This document shows, in pieces, positions 27,313 to 34,973 of a stretch of DNA of 43,709 bases. The position numbers were made by a program, and so were the translations under genes. Source of the stretch: Bacteroidales bacterium. Lineage in GTDB: Bacteria; Bacteroidota; Bacteroidia; Bacteroidales; Paludibacteraceae. Position 1 is the first letter of the stretch. Each line of letters begins with the position of its first letter. The stretch spans positions 1-43,709 of the forward strand of contig CAAGHA010000148.1 in NCBI GenBank assembly GCA_900769555.1, read 5' to 3'. The notes under the pieces are model-generated. The model saw only the letters and a list, made by a program, of their open reading frames with translations. It was not told where the DNA came from and searched no databases.

Positions 27313-29880
27313 ATGAAAATTGCATTTTTAGGTGACAGTATTACTGAAGGTGCAGGAGCTTCTTGTAAAGAAACACAATACGTTGAATTGGTGGGTAAAC
27401 AGTTAAATTGCGAAGTTGTCAATTACGGAATAAGCGGTACAAGACTTGCAAAGCAAACTAACCCCTCCGAGCAACCAGCATTTGATAAAGATTTCCAAGG
27501 GCGCGTTGAGACTCTTGATAATGATGCGGACAAAGTCTTCATATTTGGTGGAGTAAACGATTATGGACACGGTGACGCCGTTTTTGGCCACTTTGAGAAT
27601 AAGGATCCATATACATTCTATGGCGGTGTACGCACGTTGGTTGAAAGCCTGATTGAAAAATACGGAAAAGAAAAACTCACATTTATTTTGCCGTTAGGTA
27701 TGAAAGACGATGACAAGCCTTGTGGCGTTGGTAGTGTTAAAAATAATGCGACACTACTTGATTATATCAAGATAATGAGAGAGATTTTTGACTATTATCA
27801 AGTGGCATATCTCGATTTGTTTCATTGTTTGCCTGTACCGCAAAACGAAAGTGGTAACGAATGGTTTTGCGATGTAGTTCATCCTAATGATAAAGGACAT
27901 GCATGGCTTGCAGAACAAATTGTACATTATTTGACGAAAAAGAAGAGAAGAGAGGACTGCTTTTTTGGTTTGCATTTTGATGCACACGCAGGGAAAGACT
28001 CTCAAAATGTGGGAAAAGACATTGATGTTGAAGAATTAGAACGTCTATTTAAAGAAGTTTGCCCTGACTTTGTACAGTGCGACTCCAAAGGTCATCCAGG
28101 CATTACATCTTTTGATACAAAAGTGGGAACTAGCGCAAAGTTGTACGGTGATGGGATGAAGGAATGGCGTAGCATTTCTGAAAAATACGGGGTGTTGTTA
28201 TATGCTCATTATTCGGGCATGATGGATATGGAGGCTGTTCAGACGCATCCCGATTGGGCGAAAGTGGATAAGAATGGTGTTGTGTCGAACGAATATACGT
28301 CTATGTTTGGGCCTTATGTTGACGAATTGTTGATTCCTCAATTAAAAGAATTGGCTGGCAATTATGGTCTTAATGGCGCTTGGTTGGATGGGGAATGTTG
28401 GGGGGCGCATCTCGACTATTCTGAAAAGACACAGCAACTTTTCAAAGAGAAAACTGGTTTAAACGCAAAAGAAAATACGAGAGAGTTTGTTGATTTTTGT
28501 CGTCAGGGTTTCCGTGATTATGTAGCTCATTATATCTCGGAGGTTAAAAAGGAATATCCAGATTTTGAAATGGCGAGCAATTGGATGTACAGCTCTCAAA
28601 TGCCCGAGAAAGCAACTTTGCCTGTTGATTTTATTTCTGGAGACTTATGGCCGACGGACAGCGTAAATAGTGTAAGAAAAGAAGCACGTATTATGGCAGG
28701 TCAAAATCGTCCGTGGGATTTAATGGCGTGGGGTTTTTCGTTCCCGGTTCATTATCAAAAAAGTGCGAAACAGTTGATGCAAGAAGCGGCGGCTGTTATT
28801 TCGCAGGGCGGTGGTTTTCAAATATATTCCAAACAAGATTTGCAATATGGATTATGCGATGGTTGGATGATTCCAGATTTGGCAGAAGTTGCAAAATTCT
28901 GTCGTGAAAGACAGGCATATTGTTGGAAAGGTGAATCAAGCAATGACGTTTGTGTAATTTATTCTACAAAAGCTTATTATGATTGCAATGGAGAAAGATT
29001 GTTTGGTGGTGGCGGCGAATATAATGACGATTTTGGTGGCGTATTAAAGAATTTGTTGGACAATGGGTATCCAACAGATGTTATGCTTTCTCAGTCGGCG
29101 ACAATTGATAAAATGAAAAAATATGGTCTTATTGTCTTGTCAAACAATAGGACGATGGAACCTGAATTAAAAGAACTGTTAATTCAATATGCAAAAGAGG
29201 GTGGTAATTTGGTGCTTACGGGTGCTGATACTACAACTCTATTTGCAGATGTTTTATCCTTGAATTGTTCTACGCCTATTCGCGAAGGAGCCGTGTTAGA
29301 ACTTTATGTGCAAGGAAAACGTACTCGTGTACAAGTAAGTTATGTCGAAGTAGATGAAGTAGGTCAAGTGTTGGAAACAATGCTGAAAGGGGAGTCAACT
29401 ACGGGGCAACTAGTTGGGAATCCTCCGCCTAGAATTTATTTTAAGAAACATATTCCTGCCGCTTTGCGTTTGGCGGTTGGAGAAGGTACAATAACCGTAG
29501 TGCCTTTTGATTTCGGCTATGGATATACAACAGGGAAAACTTATCAATTAAAGAATTTGGGTAAAGAAATCTGTAATGCTTATCAAAATCGTAAAGTGGA
29601 GTGTGATAAGTCGTGGTTGGAAGTTAATTTAACAACGAAAAAAGGTACAGATTATGTACATTTAATTTCTTTGTTGGGAGAACATGAAACGGAAATAGTA
29701 AAAACGTACGATGATGTGCCTCCTATATATGAAATTAAAGTAACATTCCGTACGAATAAACCAATTTCGAAAGTCAGATTGTTACCTGAAAATAAAACAC
29801 TTGCATTTACTAAAACGGAGCAAGGAATAATCTTCACTGTTCCTAAATTGGATATATATTCAATTGTTGCAATTGATTAA
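27313..29880 (+). CDS. Bifunctional SGNH esterase-GH29-like glycosidase fusion
   Basis: An 855-aa cytoplasmic fusion. Residues 1-~215 are a complete SGNH hydrolase: FLGDSIT with S9, FGGVNDYG, and DVVHP with D187 and H190. Residues ~220-545 form a fucosidase-like barrel with GLHFDAHA at its start and GAWLDGECW, where D359 is the likely nucleophile. Residues ~560-680 look like the Rossmann-like trimerisation/GATase-like domain that follows some beta-galactosidase-type barrels (GLIVLSNNRTMEPELKELL), and the remainder is a beta domain. Both active sites look intact. GGAGG overlapping the previous stop drives the ATG. The fusion suggests ordered deacylation and glycosidic cleavage of an acylated sugar. 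It is the last intact gene before the AEC remnant. Confidence 0.78.
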   Translation: MKIAFLGDSITEGAGASCKETQYVELVGKQLNCEVVNYGISGTRLAKQTNPSEQPAFDKDFQGRVETLDNDADKVFIFGGVNDYGHGDAVFGHFENKDPYTFYGGVRTLVESLIEKYGKEKLTFILPLGMKDDDKPCGVGSVKNNATLLDYIKIMREIFDYYQVAYLDLFHCLPVPQNESGNEWFCDVVHPNDKGHAWLAEQIVHYLTKKKRREDCFFGLHFDAHAGKDSQNVGKDIDVEELERLFKEVCPDFVQCDSKGHPGITSFDTKVGTSAKLYGDGMKEWRSISEKYGVLLYAHYSGMMDMEAVQTHPDWAKVDKNGVVSNEYTSMFGPYVDELLIPQLKELAGNYGLNGAWLDGECWGAHLDYSEKTQQLFKEKTGLNAKENTREFVDFCRQGFRDYVAHYISEVKKEYPDFEMASNWMYSSQMPEKATLPVDFISGDLWPTDSVNSVRKEARIMAGQNRPWDLMAWGFSFPVHYQKSAKQLMQEAAAVISQGGGFQIYSKQDLQYGLCDGWMIPDLAEVAKFCRERQAYCWKGESSNDVCVIYSTKAYYDCNGERLFGGGGEYNDDFGGVLKNLLDNGYPTDVMLSQSATIDKMKKYGLIVLSNNRTMEPELKELLIQYAKEGGNLVLTGADTTTLFADVLSLNCSTPIREGAVLELYVQGKRTRVQVSYVEVDEVGQVLETMLKGESTTGQLVGNPPPRIYFKKHIPAALRLAVGEGTITVVPFDFGYGYTTGKTYQLKNLGKEICNAYQNRKVECDKSWLEVNLTTKKGTDYVHLISLLGEHETEIVKTYDDVPPIYEIKVTFRTNKPISKVRLLPENKTLAFTKTEQGIIFTVPKLDIYSIVAID

Positions 29881-29881
29881 A

Positions 29882-29989
29882 AATGGTGATACTCAAAATG
29901 CTGTTATGTTCACATTGGGGGCGACCATGTTATCTATTATAAGCATTCCAATTTTATATTGGCTGTTGTGGTTATTGCTTGGTTTATAA
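29882..29989 (+). pseudogene. C-terminal remnant of an AEC-family permease
   Basis: An open frame of about 35 codons with no start or ribosome site directly follows the fusion gene. It reads GDTQNAVMFTLGATML and then a run of hydrophobic residues ending at TAA 29987-29989. The pattern (polar-acidic turn, then the last membrane helix) is that of the C-terminus of auxin-efflux-carrier (AEC) type transporters. The rest of the gene is missing, so a deletion apparently joined this tail to the preceding stop. The family assignment rests on a short stretch. Confidence 0.5.
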
Positions 29990-30023
29990 TTTTTATAGAG
30001 CGTGTACATACAGTTAAAGAAAA

Positions 30024-30057
30024 AAGCATAAGTTCGGGGTTTGCCGAACTTATGCTT
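30024..30057. terminator. Bidirectional intrinsic terminator between convergent genes
   Basis: AAGCATAAGTTCGG (30024-30037) pairs perfectly with CCGAACTTATGCTT (30044-30057) across a 6-nt loop. A-rich sequence precedes it, giving a U-tract on the minus strand. On the + side only a short T/A stretch follows. It ends glycan unit 2 and the convergent AraC-type gene, whose stop is at 30097. Confidence 0.8.
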
Positions 30058-30096
30058 GTATAAAATAAGGGTTGTTTTAGCGATTAGACGAGTTAT

Positions 30097-30975
30097 TTAA
30101 TTTTTTTGGGTGAGGGTAGGTTTTTTCCTATATTGTAAAGGAGAAATACCATAGGTCTTCTTAAATAGCTTGAAAAAATATGACTCTGAAGAAAAGCCTA
30201 AAGAGCTCGCGACTTTTGATACTGAAAGATTGGTGTTTGTCAATAATGACTTCGCACGTTTTAATTTCAGTTCATTGATGTAATCCGTCATGGTTGTGCC
30301 TGTTTTATTTTTGAAGAAACGGCATAAATAGGATTGCGTATAAAAAAAGTCGGTAGATAATACATCGTTAATTTCAAGATTTTGATAAACGCACAAGGAT
30401 AATTTTGCCTTTAAACGTTCAATTAAATCTGAAGATGTAGTGGGCTCTGTAAGGAAGGAGCTATAGTAGAAACTCAAAATAGTAGAGATGATCAATTTGA
30501 CTAATATTTTTGTTTCTTGTTCCTTTTTAGAGTCTGTATGTATGGAGTGGTATATATTAAATAAAGAATCCAATACTTGCAATTGTGATTCCGAAAGTGT
30601 TAGATGGATAAATGGCTGATTGATAATGGCTGAATATAAATCTGGCGAGAATTGCCCACAGACTTCCTCTATGAGCTCAGGACCAACAAGGATATCTCTA
30701 TGGATACAGGTATATTCAGCTGTTCGTACAAATCCGTGATAGATGTTTTGTGGGATAAAAAATAAATCACCAAGTTTTAAATAGTCTTGTTGCGTTTCGA
30801 CTTGGTGATAAATGTTGCCAGTGGTAACATAAAAAATTTCAAAAAATTCATGATTATGATACCCTTCGTCTCCGTCAGATGTTAACATGGAAAAAAAGGG
30901 TAAAGAGTAAGAATCCCACCAATTTTTTAATTTTTCACTTGTCTGTAAGTATTCTTGTGTAAAAATGTTTCCCAT
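30097..30975 (-). CDS. AraC-family transcriptional regulator
   Basis: A 292-aa regulator. Residues ~1-140 form a cupin-like sensor (HNHEFFEIFYVTTGN, then GDLFFIPQNIYHGF), and residues ~185-288 form two helix-turn-helix units with the AraC signature (LSVSKVASSLGFSSESYFF and FKLFKKTYGISPLQYR). Cupin-AraC proteins commonly sense sugars and activate glycan genes. The gene is transcribed away from a broken GH38 gene and towards the end of the glycan unit. It is the only sugar-type regulator in the window and a candidate for binding the GTCAA repeats at 194 and 18,084. An in-frame TAG lies four codons upstream of the ATG and no ribosome site is visible, so the mRNA may be nearly leaderless. Confidence 0.92.
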   Translation of the reverse strand: MGNIFTQEYLQTSEKLKNWWDSYSLPFFSMLTSDGDEGYHNHEFFEIFYVTTGNIYHQVETQQDYLKLGDLFFIPQNIYHGFVRTAEYTCIHRDILVGPELIEEVCGQFSPDLYSAIINQPFIHLTLSESQLQVLDSLFNIYHSIHTDSKKEQETKILVKLIISTILSFYYSSFLTEPTTSSDLIERLKAKLSLCVYQNLEINDVLSTDFFYTQSYLCRFFKNKTGTTMTDYINELKLKRAKSLLTNTNLSVSKVASSLGFSSESYFFKLFKKTYGISPLQYRKKPTLTQKN

Positions 30976-30982
30976 AAGTTTA

Positions 30983-31040
30983 GTCTATCATAAATCATAA
31001 CATTTGTCAAGAATTTGTTGACATTTATCTAATGTGAGTA
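30983..31040. promoter_or_regulatory. Divergent promoter region of araC-like gene and GH38 remnant
   Basis: TGTCAA (31005-31010) and TTGACA (31018-31023) form an inverted repeat with a 7-nt centre, and each arm reads as a -35 box on its own strand. On the minus strand TTGACA is followed after 17 bp by TAGACT, which ends only 6 nt before the regulator ATG. On the + strand TTGACA is followed by TAATAA at 15 bp. The inverted repeat could be the autoregulatory operator. Confidence 0.55.
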
Positions 31041-31120
31041 ATAAAAGCATCATCTCGTCTTGAATTTTATTCAATGAACATAGAAAAGGCGGATGAAATT
31101 AATTTTTAAGGATGATGAAT

Positions 31121-31369
31121 ATGAAAAAACTGCACTTGATTTGTAATGCGCATATAGATCCTATTTGGCAATGGATTTGAGGCGAGGGGATTGCCACTGA
31201 AAGAATTATCGAAGACGGCGAAATCATGTCGGTATATGGAAATAACGGAAGACTTCTCTTTGCGGGTAGGAACAGCCACCGCGCAAGGAACGGCATCAAA
31301 GGCGGAGTTGTATCCATTGTGTTTAAAGACGGAGCTTCGCAAGTGATACACGATAAAATGTCTGTTTAA
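31121..31369 (+). pseudogene. Broken GH38 alpha-mannosidase start fused to a second GH remnant
   Basis: After AAGGATGATGAAT an ATG at 31121 begins MKKLHLICNAHIDPIWQWI, the classic GH38 N-terminus with its metal-binding NAHID. It is halted by TGA at 31178-31180, exactly where family members carry a tryptophan (TGG). The same frame then reads on for 62 codons to TAA at 31367. That part includes GRLLFAGRNSHRARNG, which is not GH38-like and faintly recalls the tail of sialidase/BNR proteins. So there is at least one nonsense mutation and one large deletion fusing two genes. TGA serves as a genuine stop elsewhere (3184, 12543, 18071), so recoding is unlikely. Confidence 0.75.
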
Positions 31370-31405
31370 ATTGTTGGGGTAAATTTTTATAGGAGAAAAA
31401 CAAAG

Positions 31406-32560
31406 ATGAACTGGAATAAAACATTATCATTGTTAACTGCGGCTGTATGGACGTTTTCGCTTGCGGCTTGTACGTTTAATAAAACAGAAGAAAATAAGAC
31501 AATAGTTTTAGATAATGTCACGAAAGCAAAAAATATTATTTTATTGATAGGTGACGGAATGGGGCCTAGCCAAATTAAGGCAGGTGAAATTTATAAAGGT
31601 TCGAGCTTAACGTTGCAAAAATTCCCTTACTCGACAATGGTAGAAACTGTTTCGTTGGATGGAACAACGGATTCGGCTGCGGCGGCAACAGCTATTGCCA
31701 CGGGAGAACGTACGGAAAATGGTCGCGTTGGAATGAAAATGAATTGGTTGCTTGGTGACTATGAAGATATAAGTACAATTGTCGATATAGCAACTTCCTT
31801 GGGGAAACGTACAGGCATTTTAACGACAGAAGAGTTGTACGGCGCTACGCCAATGGGCTTTTCGGGACATAGTTTATCTAGAAATAATACAGAGGAATTG
31901 TTGCATAGTGCATCAAATAGTGGGAATGTTAATTTATTTGCAAGTTATACTATCAGCACTACATATTCGAATATATTAAAAAATAATGGTTATCAAATAA
32001 TTGATTCCGTAGAAAAGATTTCTGAATCAAAAGAAGAAAAAATTTTTGGTTCGTATAACATTCAGGCAAAAGCAAAGTCGATGATGGCGGGCGAGCAGGT
32101 TGCATTTGATTATTTAGTAACGGAGGCCTTGGAGTATCTTTCGCAGGATGAGGACGGTTTTTTCTTAATGGCAGAAGGTGCACACATAGATCATGGTGGA
32201 CATTCTAATGATATTCATTATATGTTAGAAGAACTGCTTGCATTTGATGATGGGGTGCAAGCGGCGTTAAATTGGGCGAAAAATAAAAAAGATACCGTTG
32301 TAATTGTTACGGCGGACCATGAAACAGGAGGGTTGGTTTTGCAGTCAACCATAAATAAGTCGAATATGTTTGACATTTCAGAAGCAAACGGTCGACCTGC
32401 ACAGTATTATTGGAGTACTACAGGACATACCTCTACTGAGGTTTACTGTTATATTAACGGAGCGAATATTGATTTTTCAAAATATGCTTTTAACTCAAAA
32501 GATATTATAAAGAATACAGACATTTTCAAAATTGTAGATTCATTGATGAAAGGGTTGTAA
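31406..32560 (+). CDS. Alkaline phosphatase family lipoprotein
   Basis: A 384-aa phosphomonoesterase of the alkaline phosphatase superfamily. The signal peptide ends in lipobox LAAC, placing it outside the membrane. Metal and catalytic motifs are visible: IILLIGDGMGPSQ (first metal Asp), GTTDSAAAATA with nucleophile S90, EGAHIDHGGHSND (metal His/Asp), VTADHETGGL and the final TTGHTS histidine. The length is normal for the compact bacterial form. AGGAG lies 10 nt before the ATG. It is surrounded by broken genes but is itself intact. It may release phosphate from phosphorylated glycans or provide general phosphate scavenging. Confidence 0.93.
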   Translation: MNWNKTLSLLTAAVWTFSLAACTFNKTEENKTIVLDNVTKAKNIILLIGDGMGPSQIKAGEIYKGSSLTLQKFPYSTMVETVSLDGTTDSAAAATAIATGERTENGRVGMKMNWLLGDYEDISTIVDIATSLGKRTGILTTEELYGATPMGFSGHSLSRNNTEELLHSASNSGNVNLFASYTISTTYSNILKNNGYQIIDSVEKISESKEEKIFGSYNIQAKAKSMMAGEQVAFDYLVTEALEYLSQDEDGFFLMAEGAHIDHGGHSNDIHYMLEELLAFDDGVQAALNWAKNKKDTVVIVTADHETGGLVLQSTINKSNMFDISEANGRPAQYYWSTTGHTSTEVYCYINGANIDFSKYAFNSKDIIKNTDIFKIVDSLMKGL

Positions 32561-32580
32561 TATTTGAAAGGAAAGGTGGA

Positions 32581-32706
32581 ATGATTATGAGAGCGAAAGA
32601 AGCGTATGTTTTGCAGAACGATGAGATAAAATCTTATGTAGACGGGGAATTTGTAGCGGTTTCTTTAAAGGCGAAATCGTTATTAGTAGTTGTTTTGGAG
32701 AATTAA
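32581..32706 (+). CDS. 41-codon ORF, possible GH C-terminal remnant
   Basis: A short reading frame with a good ribosome site (GGAAAGGTGG) begins at ATG 32581 (second ATG 32587) and ends 2 nt before the GH13 gene. The C-terminus SLKAKSLLVVVLEN looks like the last beta strand of many glycoside hydrolases (the L/P-AKS-hydrophobic ending). It may therefore be a truncated GH gene that kept a start, or a leader peptide. The only ribosome site for the GH13 gene, GGAG, overlaps its last codons, so its translation may be coupled to GH13. I do not recognise a function. Confidence 0.4.
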   Translation: MIMRAKEAYVLQNDEIKSYVDGEFVAVSLKAKSLLVVVLEN

Positions 32707-32708
32707 AA

Positions 32709-34295
32709 ATGCAAAAATGGTTAGACAACGCAGTTTTTTATGAAATATATCCAATTTCTTTCTTTGATAGCAACGGGGATGGAAAAGGGGATTTAAAAGG
32801 GATTGAAGAAAAGGTTGATTATATTAAAAGTCTTGGGGTGGATGCTGTTTGGTTGAATCCTATTTACAAATCTCCATTTAAAGACGCGGGCTATGATATC
32901 AGTGATTATTATGAAGTAGATAAGCGCTTTGGCACAAATGAGGATTTAGTGTCGCTTATAAACGCACTGAAAAAGCGTGGGATAAAAATTTTACTTGACC
33001 TTGTTATAGGACATACTTCGGATAAGCATAACTGGTTTAAGAAGTCAGCTTTGGCTAAAAAGAATAAATATTGGGATTATTACATATGGTCTGATAGTGT
33101 TTTTACAAATTATCCCAATTTAATACGCGGATTATATTATAGAGATGGTGGGTATTTACCTAACTTTTATGCAAGTCAGCCTGCATTAAACTTTGGCTTT
33201 GAAAAACCGGATGAAGCACATCCTTGGCAAATGCATTATAAGGATGAAAGGTTAAAGCCTCTTCGTGAAGAGTTTATTAACATTATGCGCTATTACTTCG
33301 ATTTGGGAATTGATGGGTTTCGTGTAGATTTAGCGGCATCAGTAATCAAAGGTAGCGCAAAGTTTGATGAAAATAATGTATTTAACGATTCGGAAGAAGA
33401 TTTAGATGGTTTAAAATGGTGGTGGAACGAAGTATTCAGCATTCTTAAAAAGGAATATAAGGACAAAGTATATATTGCGGAATGGGTAGTTCCTCAGCGT
33501 TCTATTGGTATGTGTGGATTTGATATGGATTTCTTAACACACGATACCTTTGCTTTTAATTCGCTCTATCGCCAAGAAAAGGGTTGTAATTTAGATGACA
33601 GTGATTATTTTGTAAAAGGCTATAACTATTTTAGTCCTGAGGGTAAAGGTAGTTTAGAAAGCTTTGTTGAGTATATTGAATACTTATATGATCGTCTGGG
33701 TGACAAGGGGATGTTTACGACACCTACAGGTACACATGACGAAGTTAGAATGCCAACGTGTAAAACGCCTGATATGATTAAAAGTATTTTTGCTTTTATG
33801 TTGACATATAAGCAAATTCCTCTTATTTATTATGGCGACGAAATAGGTATGGAGCATAATTTTAATGTTTCCAAAGATGGTGGCGGTATTAGAACCGGGG
33901 CGAGAACGCCTATGCAGTGGACGGAAGAAAAAGGTCGAGGGTTTAGTAATAAAAAAGCTGTTTATTTGCCTACTTCCGAGAAAGTAGGGCAGTCTGTTGA
34001 AGCTCAAGAAAAAGATAAGAATTCAATTCTTAATACCGTGAGAGAACTTATAAAGATTAGGAAAAGTTATCCTGCATTGAATGTAAGTTGTGATCAGAAA
34101 TTCATAGAAAAAGGATATCCTGCTATTTATGAACGTACAAATGGTGAACAAACCATTATTGTACTGCTTAATCCTGCGGATAGAGATGTTCGTCGAACTG
34201 TTGAGTTTAGCAAGGTGATTAAAGCACAAAATACTATAATCACTGGTAACGAAATAGTGCTGAAAGGTCAAAGCTTTGCAATTTTATTAAAATAA
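32709..34295 (+). CDS. GH13 alpha-glucosidase/oligo-1,6-glucosidase-like enzyme
   Basis: A 528-aa alpha-amylase family (GH13) enzyme. The N-terminus VFYEIYPISFFDSNGDGKGD is the oligo-1,6-glucosidase-like signature including the calcium-type DSNGDGKGD loop. GFRVDLAAS holds the nucleophile D207, YIAEWVV the acid/base E258, and GTHDEVR the transition-state Asp D344 (the usual N/H-H-D has Thr first). A C-terminal beta domain completes it. There is no signal peptide, so it acts in the cytoplasm on alpha-glucosides. Exact specificity (isomaltose, trehalose or sucrose type) cannot be read. Its own ribosome site is only GGAG within the end of the 41-codon ORF. No clear terminator follows. Confidence 0.93.
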   Translation: MQKWLDNAVFYEIYPISFFDSNGDGKGDLKGIEEKVDYIKSLGVDAVWLNPIYKSPFKDAGYDISDYYEVDKRFGTNEDLVSLINALKKRGIKILLDLVIGHTSDKHNWFKKSALAKKNKYWDYYIWSDSVFTNYPNLIRGLYYRDGGYLPNFYASQPALNFGFEKPDEAHPWQMHYKDERLKPLREEFINIMRYYFDLGIDGFRVDLAASVIKGSAKFDENNVFNDSEEDLDGLKWWWNEVFSILKKEYKDKVYIAEWVVPQRSIGMCGFDMDFLTHDTFAFNSLYRQEKGCNLDDSDYFVKGYNYFSPEGKGSLESFVEYIEYLYDRLGDKGMFTTPTGTHDEVRMPTCKTPDMIKSIFAFMLTYKQIPLIYYGDEIGMEHNFNVSKDGGGIRTGARTPMQWTEEKGRGFSNKKAVYLPTSEKVGQSVEAQEKDKNSILNTVRELIKIRKSYPALNVSCDQKFIEKGYPAIYERTNGEQTIIVLLNPADRDVRRTVEFSKVIKAQNTIITGNEIVLKGQSFAILLK

Positions 34296-34414
34296 TATTG
34301 AGATGTGTTGGAAGGAAATACAAATTAAGAAAATAGTAAACTTCTAATGAAAAACGACGAAAAAATAAATTGGTGGCTAAACATATAATTAGTGTCTAAT
34401 AAATTAGGGTAAGA

Positions 34415-34594
34415 ATGAAAACACCTTGTCCTAATGAAGAATTACATAGTAGAAAGTGCCGTCCTGAATATGAATTCAGAATAGCTATTGACGACTTATT
34501 GTATTTTACAATAAAAGAAAAACAGGCCGAAATTTTTAAAATTTGGAATATTGGTATAAAAGTGAATTGGAGCGTCTGTGGAGCGTGTCGCTAA
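34415..34594 (+). CDS. 59-aa hypothetical ORF
   Basis: An open frame starting MKTPCPNEELHSRKCRPEY and ending WSVCGACR, with cysteine pairs near both ends. It has no obvious ribosome site (only GGGTAAGA) and no family I recognise. Its stop lies directly in the hairpin that precedes a tRNA-like attachment core, the usual position of a gene at the edge of an integrated element. It could be a degenerate mobile-element gene end or chance. Confidence 0.3.
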   Translation: MKTPCPNEELHSRKCRPEYEFRIAIDDLLYFTIKEKQAEIFKIWNIGIKVNWSVCGACR

Positions 34595-34624
34595 AACCCT
34601 TTAAAATAAAGGAGTTCAGAAGCG
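34589..34624 (+). repeat. Hairpin with CCCTTTAAAATAAAGGAGT core (copy 1)
   Basis: CCTTTA (34598-34603) and TAAAGG (34607-34612) pair across AAA, framed by CGCT at 34589 and AGCG at 34621. The 19-nt core 34597-34615 recurs exactly at 40894-40912, and a related form lies at 41119-41139. Copies 1 and 2 are each followed within about 25 nt by the 3' part of a tRNA, so they may be element ends or integrase arm sites. Confidence 0.7.
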
Positions 34625-34630
34625 GTACCC

Positions 34631-34650
34631 CGGTTCGAATCCACCTCTGT
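34631..34650 (+). other. tRNA 3'-end-like attachment core (scar)
   Basis: GGTTCGAATCCACCTCTG has the T-loop (TTCGAAT) and 3' T-stem/acceptor start of a tRNA. The left side (CCCC) does not pair with CCACC, so the 5' half of the T-arm is not from the same tRNA. This is the expected form of the distal att site of an element inserted into a tRNA gene. The parent tRNA is not in the window. Confidence 0.5.
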
Positions 34651-34692
34651 TAAAAAATGCCTTATTTTTTTCGTAAAATGATAGGATGTTCT

Positions 34693-34714
34693 CGCGCGTG
34701 CGCGCGTGTGCGCG
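34693..34714. repeat. 22-nt alternating pyrimidine-purine (Z-DNA-type) tract and palindrome
   Basis: From 34693 to 34714 C/T and G alternate perfectly (CGCGCGTGCGCGCGTGTGCG and on), and TCGCGC at 34692 pairs with GCGCGA at 34710. It stands in AT-rich DNA with no coding potential. It is a strong candidate for left-handed DNA or a cruciform. Confidence 0.7.
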
Positions 34715-34764
34715 ACAATATTAATATATATAGGAATATACGTAAATCCATATATAATACAACA

Positions 34765-34781
34765 ACGGACAATCGGTCCGT
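34765..34781. repeat. ACGGAC-AATCG-GTCCGT inverted repeat, copy 1
   Basis: A perfect 6-bp inverted repeat with a 5-nt centre. The same element occurs at 39007-39027 and 40801-40819. In each case an intrinsic-terminator-like hairpin follows 60-110 nt downstream. It could be an operator, an integrase site or part of a small structured RNA. Confidence 0.75.
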
Positions 34782-34835
34782 GAAGTAAGTGGAAGAGAGA
34801 ATTTAGAGAACAACCTATAAATAATACGAATAAAG

Positions 34836-34884
34836 TCTATTGAAACATTTACTTTGATGGTAAAGGTATTCAATAGATTTTTTT
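34836..34884 (+). terminator. Intrinsic terminator upstream of XRE gene
   Basis: TCTATTGAA (34836-34844) pairs with TTCAATAGA (34869-34877), with additional TTTAC/GTAAA pairing inside, followed by a T7 run (34878-34884). There is no coding gene just upstream, so the terminated transcript is either read-through from the left or a short RNA covering the inverted repeat at 34765. Confidence 0.75.
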
Positions 34885-34903
34885 GTGATATTGATAAAAT
34901 TGC

Positions 34904-34932
34904 TTGACAAGATAAAAAAATCATGATAATAT
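34904..34932 (+). promoter_or_regulatory. Promoter of XRE-MGMT gene
   Basis: A consensus -35 TTGACA (34904-34909), a 17-bp spacer and -10 TAATAT (34927-34932). The predicted start is about 35 nt before the ATG at 34974. Confidence 0.8.
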
Positions 34933-34973
34933 AAATATATCCAAATGGAAATATTATAATTTAGGTAAAAAAT

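Noticed and set aside
31178..31180. TGA read as tryptophan (alternative code) in the GH38-like start
   Set aside because: Several intact genes in the window end in TGA (3184, 12543, 18071, 21812), and the downstream sequence is no longer GH38-like, so this is a nonsense mutation.
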